Notes: a model not told the origin generated them from the sequence alone. 64,000 nt of DNA from an uncultured Blautia sp. (GCA_934364795.1 CAKRMK010000003.1:1-64000); one strand, 5' to 3'; positions 53,527 through 62,753 are shown, numbered from the stretch's first letter. Made by a program: numbers and translations.

Positions 53527-55035
53527 TTACAGATAGTGATATTCCCTGACAACGGTATAAGTATTTCTCTGGTTTGCTTCCACATCTACTGATACCTCCA
53601 ATGCGGTAATACAATGATCCATTTTAAAGTTCTGCCAGTTTTCTCGTTCCCTTATTGAACATTCAATCATATCCATTCCCCTCATTACTTTTTCATTTTT
53701 AGATGCCGCAAGCAAAAAAACCTGCAGATAATCTTCATACGATAATCCTTTTTCGTCATTTTTTCTGTCTGAATCCAGTTTGTCTGTCAAAGCCGGCAAA
53801 TTTTGCAGGGACAGCTGCCAGTTTGATGCATCCTTAACTAATGGAACTTTTCCTCCTGCAAATAACTCACGCACATCCAATATACTTTCAGCAAATGACC
53901 AGCACAAAATCAAAGCACTTTCTATTACTGCAGCAGCTGGTGGAATTAAAAAGCTTGCTGCAATTGCTGTTGCCAATGTCTGAATCTGCGACATCTTTTC
54001 ACTGTCTGCAAGCAGACTGGCCACATTAATTCCTTCCCGTACAAGTAAAAGTCTGCGGGCAACAATCTTTAAATTTGCCACATCACTTTCTTTTCCTCCC
54101 AGTATGTATTCAATTTCATAACTTAATCCCCCATTTCCAGGTAACATAAAATTTCCCAGCTTTTCAGAAAGATATTGTTGAAAAAAAATCTGTGACATAA
54201 GAGAATTATCTGAAGCCACTCCTTCATCCATATACAGTCCATTTTCAAGGACTCTTCCTGACACAAGCTCCTTTTTCTTTACCTCTTTATCGGACACCGC
54301 TTTATTTGCAGGAAGAACCAGATCCAGAATTCCCTTCCATCGGATTTTGCGTATTACAGGAATAGGATTTTTCACTTTTACCGAAGTTTTTTTATCTTCT
54401 GTCACAGATGGAAGTTTCTTTCCATCTGAAAAGCCACTGTCTCCCTGTTTGTTCTGCTCCTCTTGTTTTTTCTTTTCTTCCAGGGCCTTCTGGCTTTTTT
54501 GGGCAGCTGAATTCATCTCTGAATCATAATTTTCAATGGTCTTTTTATCTTCGATTTCATTTCCTCTTTTTTCAGCCTCTGCGGTCTTATTTTGTAAACC
54601 TTTAACCTGATCCAGCAGAAGTTGTGCTCCATGGCTTCCAAGAGTTTCATTCATATAACGAACTGCCTGCTGGTAAAAAACTTCTCCATCTGCATCTGTA
54701 AGCAATTGATATCCGGATATTCCTCCCTGCTGCACAAGAAGCTTCTGACCATTCTGTTTTAAAACCGGTTTCATATAGGATTCCAGTTCATCATACACAG
54801 ATGCCAGGTCCAATTCCTTTCCCCCGAAAGCTCCATCAACAGCAAATAAGTCATAATCCTTCAAAAGGGACTTATCATATTGTCCAAACAAAGAATACAG
54901 TCCAATATCCATCCCATTTAATATCTGTGTTCTGGCGGATGCCATTCTTACTGACTCGAGTCCTGAGCTCAGCAGGGACAAAATCAGTCCCAGGATCAAT
55001 GCTAAAAATACAGTAATACTTCCTCTTTTTACCAT
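53527..55035 (-). CDS. DUF5702 (TadG-like) protein of the Tad operon
   Basis: 502 residues. It begins MVKRGSITVFLALILGLILSL (written here only to the end of the membrane segment), typical of TadG/DUF5702 proteins with an N-terminal pseudopilin-like helix. A long soluble helical domain follows, with a Lys/Glu/Gln coiled segment (QKSQKALEEKKKQEEQNKQ) near 190 and a hydrophobic stretch AIAASFLIPPAAAVIESALI near 380. Role: minor pilin or adhesin-like Tad component. It lies between the pilin and the modular TadE-like gene. Confidence 0.78.
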   Translation of the reverse strand: MVKRGSITVFLALILGLILSLLSSGLESVRMASARTQILNGMDIGLYSLFGQYDKSLLKDYDLFAVDGAFGGKELDLASVYDELESYMKPVLKQNGQKLLVQQGGISGYQLLTDADGEVFYQQAVRYMNETLGSHGAQLLLDQVKGLQNKTAEAEKRGNEIEDKKTIENYDSEMNSAAQKSQKALEEKKKQEEQNKQGDSGFSDGKKLPSVTEDKKTSVKVKNPIPVIRKIRWKGILDLVLPANKAVSDKEVKKKELVSGRVLENGLYMDEGVASDNSLMSQIFFQQYLSEKLGNFMLPGNGGLSYEIEYILGGKESDVANLKIVARRLLLVREGINVASLLADSEKMSQIQTLATAIAASFLIPPAAAVIESALILCWSFAESILDVRELFAGGKVPLVKDASNWQLSLQNLPALTDKLDSDRKNDEKGLSYEDYLQVFLLAASKNEKVMRGMDMIECSIRERENWQNFKMDHCITALEVSVDVEANQRNTYTVVREYHYL

Positions 55036-55089
55036 GGAGCACCTCTCTTTTACTTCTTTTGATTATTTGGGATTTACTTAAATAGATTG

Positions 55090-55269
55090 TTAAATAGATT
55101 TACTTTGTTTCGTAATTTTCGACAGAATTGTCTTTACAAGACTGGTGAGCTGTTCTTTAAAAATCATAACCAGCCCGATAAGGACCACCAGAATAAGAAT
55201 AATTTCAACAACTCCTACAGCATCCTCTTCCTGCAAAAACTCTTTTCCCAGTTTACAGAGATCTCTCAT
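55090..55269 (-). CDS. flp: Flp-type (type IVb) pilin
   Basis: 59 residues from MRDLCKLGKEFLQEEDAVG, with GGAGGTG upstream; a longer frame to 55347 runs into TadC. After the acidic leader comes AVGVVEIILILVVLIGL, the pilin helix with Glu in the fifth position class. Cleavage would fall in AVG/VVE. It is the major pilus subunit of the locus; only one copy is present. Confidence 0.85.
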   Translation of the reverse strand: MRDLCKLGKEFLQEEDAVGVVEIILILVVLIGLVMIFKEQLTSLVKTILSKITKQSKSI

Positions 55270-55297
55270 ACCTTTCACCTCCTCTAGCCCGTAAAAT

Positions 55298-56314
55298 TTA
55301 TCCATAAAAGGACAGACAGGCTGGCAGCATAACAATTGCCATAACAACCATCAGCATCATTACCATTGGAACCAGCAATTTTGTAGTTGCTGCTTCCCCC
55401 AGTACCTTTGCTTTGCGTTTCCTGTCATCCCAGGCTTCCACAGCTTCTTTTTCCAGCATTTCTTCCATCTGACGACTGCCTTTTTGAAGATTCTGAATCA
55501 GAAGCGTTGCAAATGTTTTATATTTTACATGACCACAACGTTCTCCAAATCGCCTGTATGCTTCAGTTTCAGAAACACCACTTTCCATTTCATGACATAC
55601 TGTCACAATTTCTTCGTAGGCAATTCTTTTTTCCTCTTTTCTCTTATAATCTACAGCCATTTTCTGAAATGCATTTCGCACCGTCATTCCAGCCTGCACA
55701 AGCAGCGTAAACTTCATAATAATGCCAGGATAATCCATCATCAGTTCTTCATATCTCTTTATCCGTTCCTTTTGTTCTTCCCGCATACTTATAACAATAA
55801 TTGCAAAAGCTGCTATAATCATCAGTGCAGACATAAAGGTTCCGGTATTATCATAAGGTGTCATCCATTCCAGATGTTTTCCGTTCCAGTCTGCTGGCAG
55901 ATAATAGACATCAGGATTATCTTTCTGACTGTTATATTTTTCGATATACTCCAGTAATTTCTGTTGCATTTTGGTTTTTTCATCTAACACAGCTTCTTCC
56001 TTGGAAGATTCTTTCTCAGATACCTTTTCCGGTACCTGAACATATATATTTCCCTCTTTTTCGCCTTCCACGGATACCTCGAATTTCTCTTCATACGAAT
56101 CCTCTTCCTTTCTTATCTCAAATCCATCTGAATAAATCTGGCCACCGCCCCTGGTGCAGGTCAGTAAAAGACCAATTATATTTCCTGCCAATGCTATAAG
56201 GAAAAACAGTTTTCTTCCTTTTGGTGTTCCTATTTTTTCTACATGAAGCCACCCGGAAGCACCACCTGCAGCAAAAACCAATAATATAACAAAAATAACA
56301 ATATGCAGCCACAT
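55298..56314 (-). CDS. tadC: Tad inner membrane platform protein TadC
   Basis: 338 residues with a type II secretion F domain in the C-terminal half (GIIMKFTLLVQAGMTVRNAF, and QNLQKGSRQMEEMLEKEA) and three to four membrane segments. The N-terminal half has two membrane segments around a charged extracytoplasmic-like loop (VSVEGEKEGNIYVQVPEK). With TadB it forms the platform on which the ATPase acts. It lies three bases after tadB. Confidence 0.88.
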   Translation of the reverse strand: MWLHIVIFVILLVFAAGGASGWLHVEKIGTPKGRKLFFLIALAGNIIGLLLTCTRGGGQIYSDGFEIRKEEDSYEEKFEVSVEGEKEGNIYVQVPEKVSEKESSKEEAVLDEKTKMQQKLLEYIEKYNSQKDNPDVYYLPADWNGKHLEWMTPYDNTGTFMSALMIIAAFAIIVISMREEQKERIKRYEELMMDYPGIIMKFTLLVQAGMTVRNAFQKMAVDYKRKEEKRIAYEEIVTVCHEMESGVSETEAYRRFGERCGHVKYKTFATLLIQNLQKGSRQMEEMLEKEAVEAWDDRKRKAKVLGEAATTKLLVPMVMMLMVVMAIVMLPACLSFYG

Positions 56315-56317
56315 TCA

Positions 56318-57070
56318 CTACACCTCTATTTCTACAATTCTTTTTCCCATCCAGTATGCAGTACCGTATACAGCCAAGCAGACCGTCATAATACACACTC
56401 CAAACGGATTTCCGTATAGCATATCCAAAAATCCCGGCGAAGCCAGCTGAAGATACAAAATAATTCCAACAGGCATAAGACTCATAATCATTTGTTCTGA
56501 TTTTTTCGCCGCCAAGGTTGCCTCAATTTCTTTTTTCACATCTATTTTATCTCCAAGCATACGTGCAACTTTCTGAATTACATTTCCAAGATCTCCTCCG
56601 CTTCTTTTGGCAGTATATAAGACTGAAGCAAAGTTCTCTATATCTTCCACTTTGCATCTTTTTCCCAGGTCCAGAAACAATTCTTCTACAGGCACGCTGA
56701 TTTTCTGCTGTGCTTCAATATAAGAAAACTCCTCTACGATATCTTCCTTTTTCCCATATAGCTGCTGCAGATCACGTGTACATGCAGATACCGCATTTTC
56801 TACAGAATATCCAGCCTGTACAGCTACACTCATAGAATTCAGAGCATCTCTGAACTGATAGTTTAATTTTCTTTTCCTTTCACGGATCAGCTGTTTCTTT
56901 TTCCATTTCAGATAAAACCACGAAACCGGAAATATACACAGCAAAAGCCACACTGATTTATAAAAAAGATAGTCCAGCATAACGCAAAGCAGTATACATT
57001 GCATTATATATTTGACAAATTCTTTCGTGGTATATTGATACTTTTCATAATCTTTATTTTTACCGCTCAT
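56318..57070 (-). CDS. tadB: Tad inner membrane platform protein TadB
   Basis: 250 residues with the type II secretion F domain (LNSMSVAVQAGYSVENAVS, later LYTAKRSGGDLGNVIQKVA) and membrane segments at both ends. It pairs with TadC. Its ATG overlaps the ATPase stop by four bases, so translation is coupled. Confidence 0.88.
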   Translation of the reverse strand: MSGKNKDYEKYQYTTKEFVKYIMQCILLCVMLDYLFYKSVWLLLCIFPVSWFYLKWKKKQLIRERKRKLNYQFRDALNSMSVAVQAGYSVENAVSACTRDLQQLYGKKEDIVEEFSYIEAQQKISVPVEELFLDLGKRCKVEDIENFASVLYTAKRSGGDLGNVIQKVARMLGDKIDVKKEIEATLAAKKSEQMIMSLMPVGIILYLQLASPGFLDMLYGNPFGVCIMTVCLAVYGTAYWMGKRIVEIEV

Positions 57071-58260
57071 ATACTTACCCCCGCACGTTCCAGTTTCTCT
57101 CTATGACAAAGAGCAGCCATTTGCACCAGCCCTTTTCCCTCCTGCCACTGATATAATGTCTGTGTCTGAATTTCGCCTTCCCGATACCCGCAAACTTCTG
57201 AAATCTCCAGCAGTTTTCTGGACTTATCACGCATTCTGCCAAGATGTATCAATATATCCACTCCTGATGCAATCTGTCGGCGTACTGCAGGTAAGGGTAA
57301 ATCCAGTTCTGCCATCAGTGACATTACTTCCAGCCTTGCCAGCATATCTCGGGTGCTGTTGGCATGTGCTGTTCCAAGACTTCCTTCATGCCCCGTATTC
57401 AGTGCCTGAAGCATGTCCATAGCCTCCCCGCCTCTTACTTCTCCTACTATAATTCTGTCCGGACGCATTCGAAGTGCCGATCGTATCAGATCACGGATAC
57501 TTATTTCCGGCGCTCCATTTGCATTCGCTGCCCGTGCCTCCAGGCGGACAAGATTGGAAATCCCCTGAATTTTTAGTTCCGCATTATCTTCAATAGTAAT
57601 GATTCTTTCATCCTTTGGAATATATTCAGATAATGCTCCCAGAAAAGTAGTCTTTCCACAACCTGTACCCCCACCAATCACAATGGAATATCTGGCTTTT
57701 ACCAATGCCTCCAAAAATACGGCACACTGCTGTGTTACACTTCCAAGTTCAACTAATTTTTCCATTGTAATTGGTTTATCTGGAAATCGCCGTATGGTAA
57801 GAATAGGACCGTTTAAGGCAACGGGATGAACTACTGCATTGACTCTTGCACCATTTTCCAGTCGCGCATCCACAATTGGCATAGATTCGTTTACCACGCG
57901 GTTGCACCGTCCTACAATCTGCTGTATTACATCTTCCAGCTTCTCTTTATCTGTAAATGATTTATGCCATTTAATCAGCTTTCCTTTTCTTTCAATAAAT
58001 ATAGAATCCGGACCATTAACCATAATTTCCGTTACTGTTTCGTCCTCAAGCAATTCCTGAAGAACATCCAATTTTCGTACGGAATAAAAAAGTTCCTGGC
58101 GTAATTGTACTTTTTCCTTCAGACTTACTCCGGAATCCCGCAGACTGTTAATAATCAGCTCATCAATATTTTCCAGTATTTCTGCATCTGTCAGTTCTCT
58201 GTAAACATCCAGCTTCTCCATTAGCATCTGTCTAAGCTTACGAAATATTTCCTGGCTCAT
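57067..58260 (-). CDS. cpaF: Tad secretion ATPase TadA/CpaF
   Basis: 397 residues from MSQEIFRKLRQ; AGAGGA lies seven bases upstream, and a longer frame to 58311 is inside the TadZ gene. Walker A is GGGTGCGKTT, the Asp box lies near IITIEDNAEL, Walker B is RIIVGEVRGGEAMD, and the His box is GSLGTAHANST. This hexameric ATPase powers pilus assembly. Start and stop both overlap neighbours by four bases. Confidence 0.95.
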   Translation of the reverse strand: MSQEIFRKLRQMLMEKLDVYRELTDAEILENIDELIINSLRDSGVSLKEKVQLRQELFYSVRKLDVLQELLEDETVTEIMVNGPDSIFIERKGKLIKWHKSFTDKEKLEDVIQQIVGRCNRVVNESMPIVDARLENGARVNAVVHPVALNGPILTIRRFPDKPITMEKLVELGSVTQQCAVFLEALVKARYSIVIGGGTGCGKTTFLGALSEYIPKDERIITIEDNAELKIQGISNLVRLEARAANANGAPEISIRDLIRSALRMRPDRIIVGEVRGGEAMDMLQALNTGHEGSLGTAHANSTRDMLARLEVMSLMAELDLPLPAVRRQIASGVDILIHLGRMRDKSRKLLEISEVCGYREGEIQTQTLYQWQEGKGLVQMAALCHREKLERAGVSI

Positions 58261-59270
58261 TCCTGTTCCTCTCTTATTATTTTTCTCACATAATCTCCCA
58301 GTTCGCTCCACAAAAGTCCTTCAATGTAATTTTCCGGTGCAGTATTTCCACCATGAAAAGGAGGCCGGACTTTTACTGTCCTGGTGAGGATCTGGGGATA
58401 GTCCCATATTCTCACCAGATTTTCAAATTGGGCAATTTTTGACACCGATACAGAATCTGACAATACCGGCATGTAAATACGTTTACACATATCAAGCATC
58501 TGAAAAGTCTCATCAATTGCACCTCCCATATCAAGAATTACAATTTCATAATTACTGTGGAGTGTAATTTCCTGTATCAGCTTCGCCCAGTCTTCCCACG
58601 AAGTCCCTCTTATGTCTTCCGGAGTCTTTACCGGTGGTATGTAATCCAGATTATTTATAGTCTGTATCATGCTGTTCATTTTATAAATAAGGTTTCCATT
58701 GTCCTGACGTACATAGTAAAGAAGATCACTTAAGTTCTGTTCAAAACCTCTCCCCATCATTTCTTCAAATCCAGAGTATTCTTCCAGATTCAAATACAAA
58801 ACAGCCCGATCACGTGCAAGAATCTGCCCCAGTGTCAGTGCAAAAGAGGTCTTAAGGCATCTGCCTAAAGGAGAATAAATTCCATATATTTCTGTAGTCT
58901 TTTTTGATACAGGAAATACGGCGGGAGCAACATTTTTTTCAGCCCCATAGCATGCCATTACCTCTCTTACAACATCTGATGATGCCTGATATTTATATAC
59001 ACTTGGATAACGATCCAGCTCCGGTGGGTGCACGCCTTCCGAAAGTATAACAATTTTACCAATATCCATTTCCTGCACCTGACGGCACATTGCTTTTTGT
59101 GAAATTAGCAGCAACTCAATATGGATATTTTTCCCATAGGCAATCAGACTGTCTACTGTTGTAAATGCCTGAATCTCAAAAGGGATATTTTTCTTCTGGT
59201 TCAGATAGTCCATAAAATTCAAAGCATAATCCACTTCAAGATCACAGACCGCAAAAATATTTTTCTTCAA
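58257..59270 (-). CDS. tadZ: TadZ/CpaE-like localisation protein
   Basis: 337 residues: a receiver-like N-terminal domain (to about 125) and a ParA/MinD-like domain. The P-loop reads SPLGRCLKTSFA, an altered form of the KGGxGKTS box and even lacking the Gly before Lys, so ATP handling may be weak, as reported for other TadZ proteins. IVILDMGGA is the Walker B-type strand. TadZ places the Tad machine at a cell site. It overlaps both neighbours by four bases. Confidence 0.88.
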   Translation of the reverse strand: MKKNIFAVCDLEVDYALNFMDYLNQKKNIPFEIQAFTTVDSLIAYGKNIHIELLLISQKAMCRQVQEMDIGKIVILSEGVHPPELDRYPSVYKYQASSDVVREVMACYGAEKNVAPAVFPVSKKTTEIYGIYSPLGRCLKTSFALTLGQILARDRAVLYLNLEEYSGFEEMMGRGFEQNLSDLLYYVRQDNGNLIYKMNSMIQTINNLDYIPPVKTPEDIRGTSWEDWAKLIQEITLHSNYEIVILDMGGAIDETFQMLDMCKRIYMPVLSDSVSVSKIAQFENLVRIWDYPQILTRTVKVRPPFHGGNTAPENYIEGLLWSELGDYVRKIIREEQE

Positions 59271-59776
59271 TACACACCTCCTGCATACAACAACGCGCTT
59301 AAAAATATGGGAACTGTAAAATGAAAATTTTCCAGTGGCATACCACTTTTGTAATAAGGTTTTCGTTCTCCTGTTTCCAGAAATTTAGTAATATATCGAA
59401 ATAAATACAGAAAACGTTGGCAGATAATACCATTTGAAATCAGAATAGAAGCAGAAATTACAGCTCCTATCAGAATAGAAATTGCGATGCATGCCAGAAT
59501 CTTATCTGGTCCCAGAATAGTGCCTATGACGCAGAAAAGTTTAATATCACCAGGTCCAAGCATTCTGAAAATAAACAACCATCCAAGAATCAGAAGTGGT
59601 GTCAGAAAGCCTAGGATCCATGAGACAGGATTAATTCTGTTATTTCCCATAAACTGTGTCACAAAACTGATCAACAGACAAAATCCCAGCCACCCGTTAT
59701 CAACTCTGGCCCTTTGAAAATCCATCAGCATCGCACATCCTGCCACTACGACAGGAAAAACCGTATAAAAACTCAT
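59267..59776 (-). CDS. Prepilin peptidase TadV/CpaA (first gene of Tad operon)
   Basis: 169 residues with five to six membrane segments. The catalytic Asps are in VVAGCAMLMDFQRARV and MLGPGDIKLFCVIG (GxGDxK). It should process the Flp pilin and pseudopilins. It leads the minus-strand operon of eleven genes, most linked by four-base overlaps or gaps under 60 bases. A TATAAT lies about 40 bases upstream. Confidence 0.88.
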   Translation of the reverse strand: MSFYTVFPVVVAGCAMLMDFQRARVDNGWLGFCLLISFVTQFMGNNRINPVSWILGFLTPLLILGWLFIFRMLGPGDIKLFCVIGTILGPDKILACIAISILIGAVISASILISNGIICQRFLYLFRYITKFLETGERKPYYKSGMPLENFHFTVPIFLSALLYAGGVY

Positions 59777-59815
59777 TCCTCACAGCCCTTTCTTACGTAT
59801 TCATATATTTTTCAT

Positions 59816-59821
59816 ATTATA
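59816..59821 (-). promoter_or_regulatory. Possible -10 of the Tad operon
   Basis: TATAAT on the minus strand 40 bases before the first Tad gene. No clear -35 lies at 16-18 bases. Confidence 0.35.
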
Positions 59822-59878
59822 CTGAAACAAATTTAAAAAAATTTATACCGGATATCTGAAGAATATCTTTCATGCAAG

Positions 59879-59990
59879 AGAGCGTGTTTAAATACAATCC
59901 AAAACAGGAGGGTTATCTGGAGCGTATTTAAAAAGCGCTTCTACAGAATACCATTTACAATTGTGGAAGTAATTTTTCAAATACGCTCTG
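59879..59990. repeat. GAGCGTATTT inverted repeat
   Basis: GAGCGTATTT (59920-59929) pairs with AAATACGCTC (59979-59988), with inner GCTTCTACA/TGTGGAAGT pairing. A further GAGCGTGTTTAAATA sits just left (59880-59894). The core is shared with the hairpin at 31216-31251. The rest of the gap, to 60205, holds no gene; a TATAAT at about 60180 may serve the SGNH gene. Confidence 0.6.
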
Positions 59991-60205
59991 GTATTTTTAT
60001 ATTTTAGCTTTCGTAAAGTTGGGAATAACCGATCAGAATTGACGGTTTTCTTTACCAGATGACTTCTGGTGAGTCTTATTATAGGTGCTCGTCTTCCTTT
60101 TGTCCAGTCTTTTTTTATCAGAAATTATAAAAAATATATAAACTTGAAAATCGATAAAACATATTTTCAATAAAAGAGGTATAATCAAAATGGAGGTGGA
60201 TTACC

Positions 60206-60835
60206 ATGATCACATTAACTTGTCTGGGTGACAGCATCACCGACTGTAACCATTGCTTCTCTTCTGATAATCTTGGAAATGGATATGTAAAGATCCTTGC
60301 CAAACACTTAAGCAAAGAAGGCTTTGACTGTAAAATTCATAACCGGGGAGCTGATGGTTTTACTGTCTGGCGTCTTTTACAGAGAACTCAAAGTGAAAAC
60401 CTTTCCTCTTTTTCAGAAAATGATATTATAACAATTTTGATTGGTATTAATGACATTGGAATAATAGAGAACACTGACAGAACTTTACAGCAAAAGCAGG
60501 AATTATTCAATAAGTTTCAAATGCATTATCATGATCTTATAACAATATTAACAAATTACACTCATAAAATTATTCTTATGGAACCATTTATTTTTCCATG
60601 TCCTGCAATCTACAAAACCTGGAATTCAGATGTAAGATTTATGAGTGAAATTATCCGGACACTGGCTGATAAATTTCAGCTTCCATTTCTTCCTTTACAT
60701 CAGGAGTTAAACACACAAGCTCTCAGATATGGATATCCAGAGCTTACCATTGATGGAGTTCACCTTACAGCCTTTGGTCAGCAGCTTCTCGCTGAAAGGC
60801 TTTATAGTTGCATTACCGAAAATAATTATGTATAA
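60206..60835 (+). CDS. SGNH/GDSL-type esterase
   Basis: 209 residues. The block I serine is in TCLGDSITDC, block II Gly in NRGADGFT, block III Asn in IGINDIG and block V Asp-His in TIDGVHLTAFGQ. There is no signal peptide, so it acts inside the cell. Substrate unknown; small esterases of this type often deacetylate sugars or hydrolyse lysophospholipids. GGAGGTG precedes the ATG. Confidence 0.88.
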   Translation: MITLTCLGDSITDCNHCFSSDNLGNGYVKILAKHLSKEGFDCKIHNRGADGFTVWRLLQRTQSENLSSFSENDIITILIGINDIGIIENTDRTLQQKQELFNKFQMHYHDLITILTNYTHKIILMEPFIFPCPAIYKTWNSDVRFMSEIIRTLADKFQLPFLPLHQELNTQALRYGYPELTIDGVHLTAFGQQLLAERLYSCITENNYV

Positions 60836-60924
60836 TTGTTTTCTAACGAACATGTTATTTTCTGATAACATTGCCATATCTGAATTTGACAGTTCTTTTT
60901 AATAAATAAAAAAGAGGTTCTATA

Positions 60925-61671
60925 ATGGATAAAATTATTAAAGAAATTGAAGATATGTCTCTTAATGCCTGGCCATCCCACAAAATGGAACTTTACGATG
61001 GCTGGATTCTTCGTTTTTCTTATTTTTATACACACCGAACTAATAGTGTAGAGCAATTTGGAACATCTACGCTTTCCTGGCGCGAAAAAGTTTCTTTTTG
61101 CGAAGCGGAATACGCCCGTCTCGGCAGCCCTGCGATTTTCAAGATCAGCCCTCTTGTATCTCCTGATTTTGATTATGTTCTTGAAAACCGTGGATACGAA
61201 ATACAACATACCACCAATGTAATGGTTGCCGCACTGCAAAGCGTTGATCTTTCTGCATCCTGTGAACTTGTCACACTTACTGATGATATACCTGATATCT
61301 GGATTGAAAGTCTTTTTGATTTAAAGGGAACCACCAATCCGGTTCACCGTGCAGTCGTTCCATCCATGTACCACGCTATTGTAAAAGATACAGTGTGTGC
61401 ATCTATTTGGAACAACGGGAAAATTATTGCAACCGGTCTTGGAATTCTTGATCGTAATTATATCGGATTATACGCCATTCATGTCCGCGAGGACTTCAGG
61501 CACAGAGGATATGCACGGCAGATTTGCACAGCTCTTTTAAAAGAAGGAAAAAAGAAGGGAGCTACCAAAGCTTATCTTCAGGTTGTGGAAGGGAACACCC
61601 CCGCCCGTAACCTTTACGAATCCCTTGGCCTGCAATATCTTTATACTTACTGGTTCCGTGTTCAGGCTTAA
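60925..61671 (+). CDS. GNAT family N-acetyltransferase
   Basis: 248 residues. The C-terminal half is a GNAT domain: IGLYAIHVREDFRHRGYARQ with the acetyl-CoA loop R-x-x-G-x-A, then NTPARNLYESLGL. The N-terminal half (KMELYDGWILRFSYFYTHR, TNSVEQF) is characteristic of a two-domain acetyltransferase subgroup. Substrate unknown. It is 89 bases after the SGNH gene and may be read with it. Confidence 0.88.
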   Translation: MDKIIKEIEDMSLNAWPSHKMELYDGWILRFSYFYTHRTNSVEQFGTSTLSWREKVSFCEAEYARLGSPAIFKISPLVSPDFDYVLENRGYEIQHTTNVMVAALQSVDLSASCELVTLTDDIPDIWIESLFDLKGTTNPVHRAVVPSMYHAIVKDTVCASIWNNGKIIATGLGILDRNYIGLYAIHVREDFRHRGYARQICTALLKEGKKKGATKAYLQVVEGNTPARNLYESLGLQYLYTYWFRVQA

Positions 61672-61680
61672 TTTTCAACG

Positions 61681-61733
61681 AAAAAAGGACTTGAAATAAC
61701 TCTCCATCCAGTTATTTTCAAAGTCCTTTTCTT
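61681..61733. terminator. Bidirectional terminator between GNAT and folT
   Basis: AAAAAAGGACTTGAAATAACT pairs imperfectly with AGTTATTTTCAAAGTCCTTTT around an eight-base loop, with A and T runs on the two sides, so it can serve both converging genes. Confidence 0.75.
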
Positions 61734-61781
61734 TATAATCGGGGAATCTTTTCGTATTTAGCTCACAGCTTCAAATATTTA

Positions 61782-62342
61782 TTACACCGTCTTGTTTTCT
61801 AATTTCGCCGGTCTTATATTTCCCACTACCATACTGGTAAGAGGGCTAAAATAAAGAAGGCTGGTAAGAACACAATAAATAGGTGTCATAATAGCAAACT
61901 GTACAAGACGTCCTGGCATGATTGCATAGAAATTTGCGCCAATCATCACCAAACCTGCTGTTGTAAGACCAAGTGTACCGATAACACCTGAAAGAACAAT
62001 TCCAGCACACATAATTACAGTTTTTACTTTTCTGCTCTTCTCAGCCATAAATTTGCCTGCAATTCCAGCAACAATTCCCCAGGTTATTGCAGACAATGTA
62101 ATCAATGGATTGACTCCATAGCCCTTCATAAAACAGCCGATAATATCTGCCACGCCGCCTTCTACACCGCCAGCTATCGGTCCCATCCAAAGCCCGGCAA
62201 GTACAGTGGCAATAGTTCCGAATGTAATACGATATACACCCAGATCAATTACCAGCACGCGGGATAAAACCAGCTGAATTGCTATCAGCAATGCAAGAAA
62301 TACAAGAGTCTTAACATTCCATGTCTGTTTATTTTTGTGCAT
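61782..62342 (-). CDS. folT: Folate ECF transporter S component FolT
   Basis: 186 residues with six membrane segments. The pattern LALLIAIQLVLSRVLVIDLG, then GVYRITFGTIATVLAGLWMG and ADIIGCFM, fits FolT, the folate-binding subunit of group II ECF transporters. A THF-type riboswitch lies upstream, which strongly supports folate. GGAGGTG precedes the ATG. The shared energy module is not in the window. Confidence 0.9.
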   Translation of the reverse strand: MHKNKQTWNVKTLVFLALLIAIQLVLSRVLVIDLGVYRITFGTIATVLAGLWMGPIAGGVEGGVADIIGCFMKGYGVNPLITLSAITWGIVAGIAGKFMAEKSRKVKTVIMCAGIVLSGVIGTLGLTTAGLVMIGANFYAIMPGRLVQFAIMTPIYCVLTSLLYFSPLTSMVVGNIRPAKLENKTV

Positions 62343-62364
62343 AATAAAAACACCTCCATAATGA

Positions 62365-62388
62365 TTAAAATAACAGAGTAGTTACCAT
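62365..62388 (-). other. Possible seven-codon leader ORF before folT
   Basis: GTGGAGGG, nine bases, then ATG and six codons (MVTTLLF) and TAA, ending 22 bases before folT. Seen only as a good ribosome site before a tiny frame; it may be fortuitous. Confidence 0.3.
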
Positions 62389-62428
62389 AAATAATAATCC
62401 CTCCACATTATGAGATGTTCTCACATGT

Positions 62429-62531
62429 AGCAACGGGTGCGGAAAATATATCGTAAGCCGTCTTCCGGCTTTTCGTTTCACGGCGACTCCCCAGCCTGTG
62501 AACACTTAACGCATAAATTCCTACTTCGCTA
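62429..62531 (-). ncRNA. THF (tetrahydrofolate) riboswitch
   Basis: Read on the minus strand, the segment has the order of the THF aptamer: a 5' GAAGTAGG arm, the conserved GCGTTAAGTG, a hairpin closed by TTCAC/GTGAA, ACGAAA, a second hairpin AGCCGGAAGACGGCT, and a 3' arm ending in CCGCACCCGTTGC. It lies between a promoter and folT. No strong terminator follows the aptamer, so control of translation is likely. Confidence 0.8.
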
Positions 62532-62547
62532 TTATTTATTTAACCCG

Positions 62548-62575
62548 ATTATAGCACAAAATATGGAAATTTCAA
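62548..62575 (-). promoter_or_regulatory. Promoter of folT and its riboswitch
   Basis: Minus strand: -35 TTGAAA (62575-62570), a 16-base spacer and an extended -10 TGCTATAAT (62556-62548). The remaining gap to 62753 shows no gene. Confidence 0.65.
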
Positions 62576-62753
62576 TATATTTTTGTTATAATATCAGCGT
62601 TAATATTTCAGTATATGTTATTGTTCACAGTAAACAGCATGTAATTGTAGTGTATACTCTTTTTCTTTTCGCATATTCTAATGATAACTCAATCAGTCAA
62701 AATTATGGAATATCGCTTTCCACGATTCCTGAATATCGAAAGGAGTTATTCTA

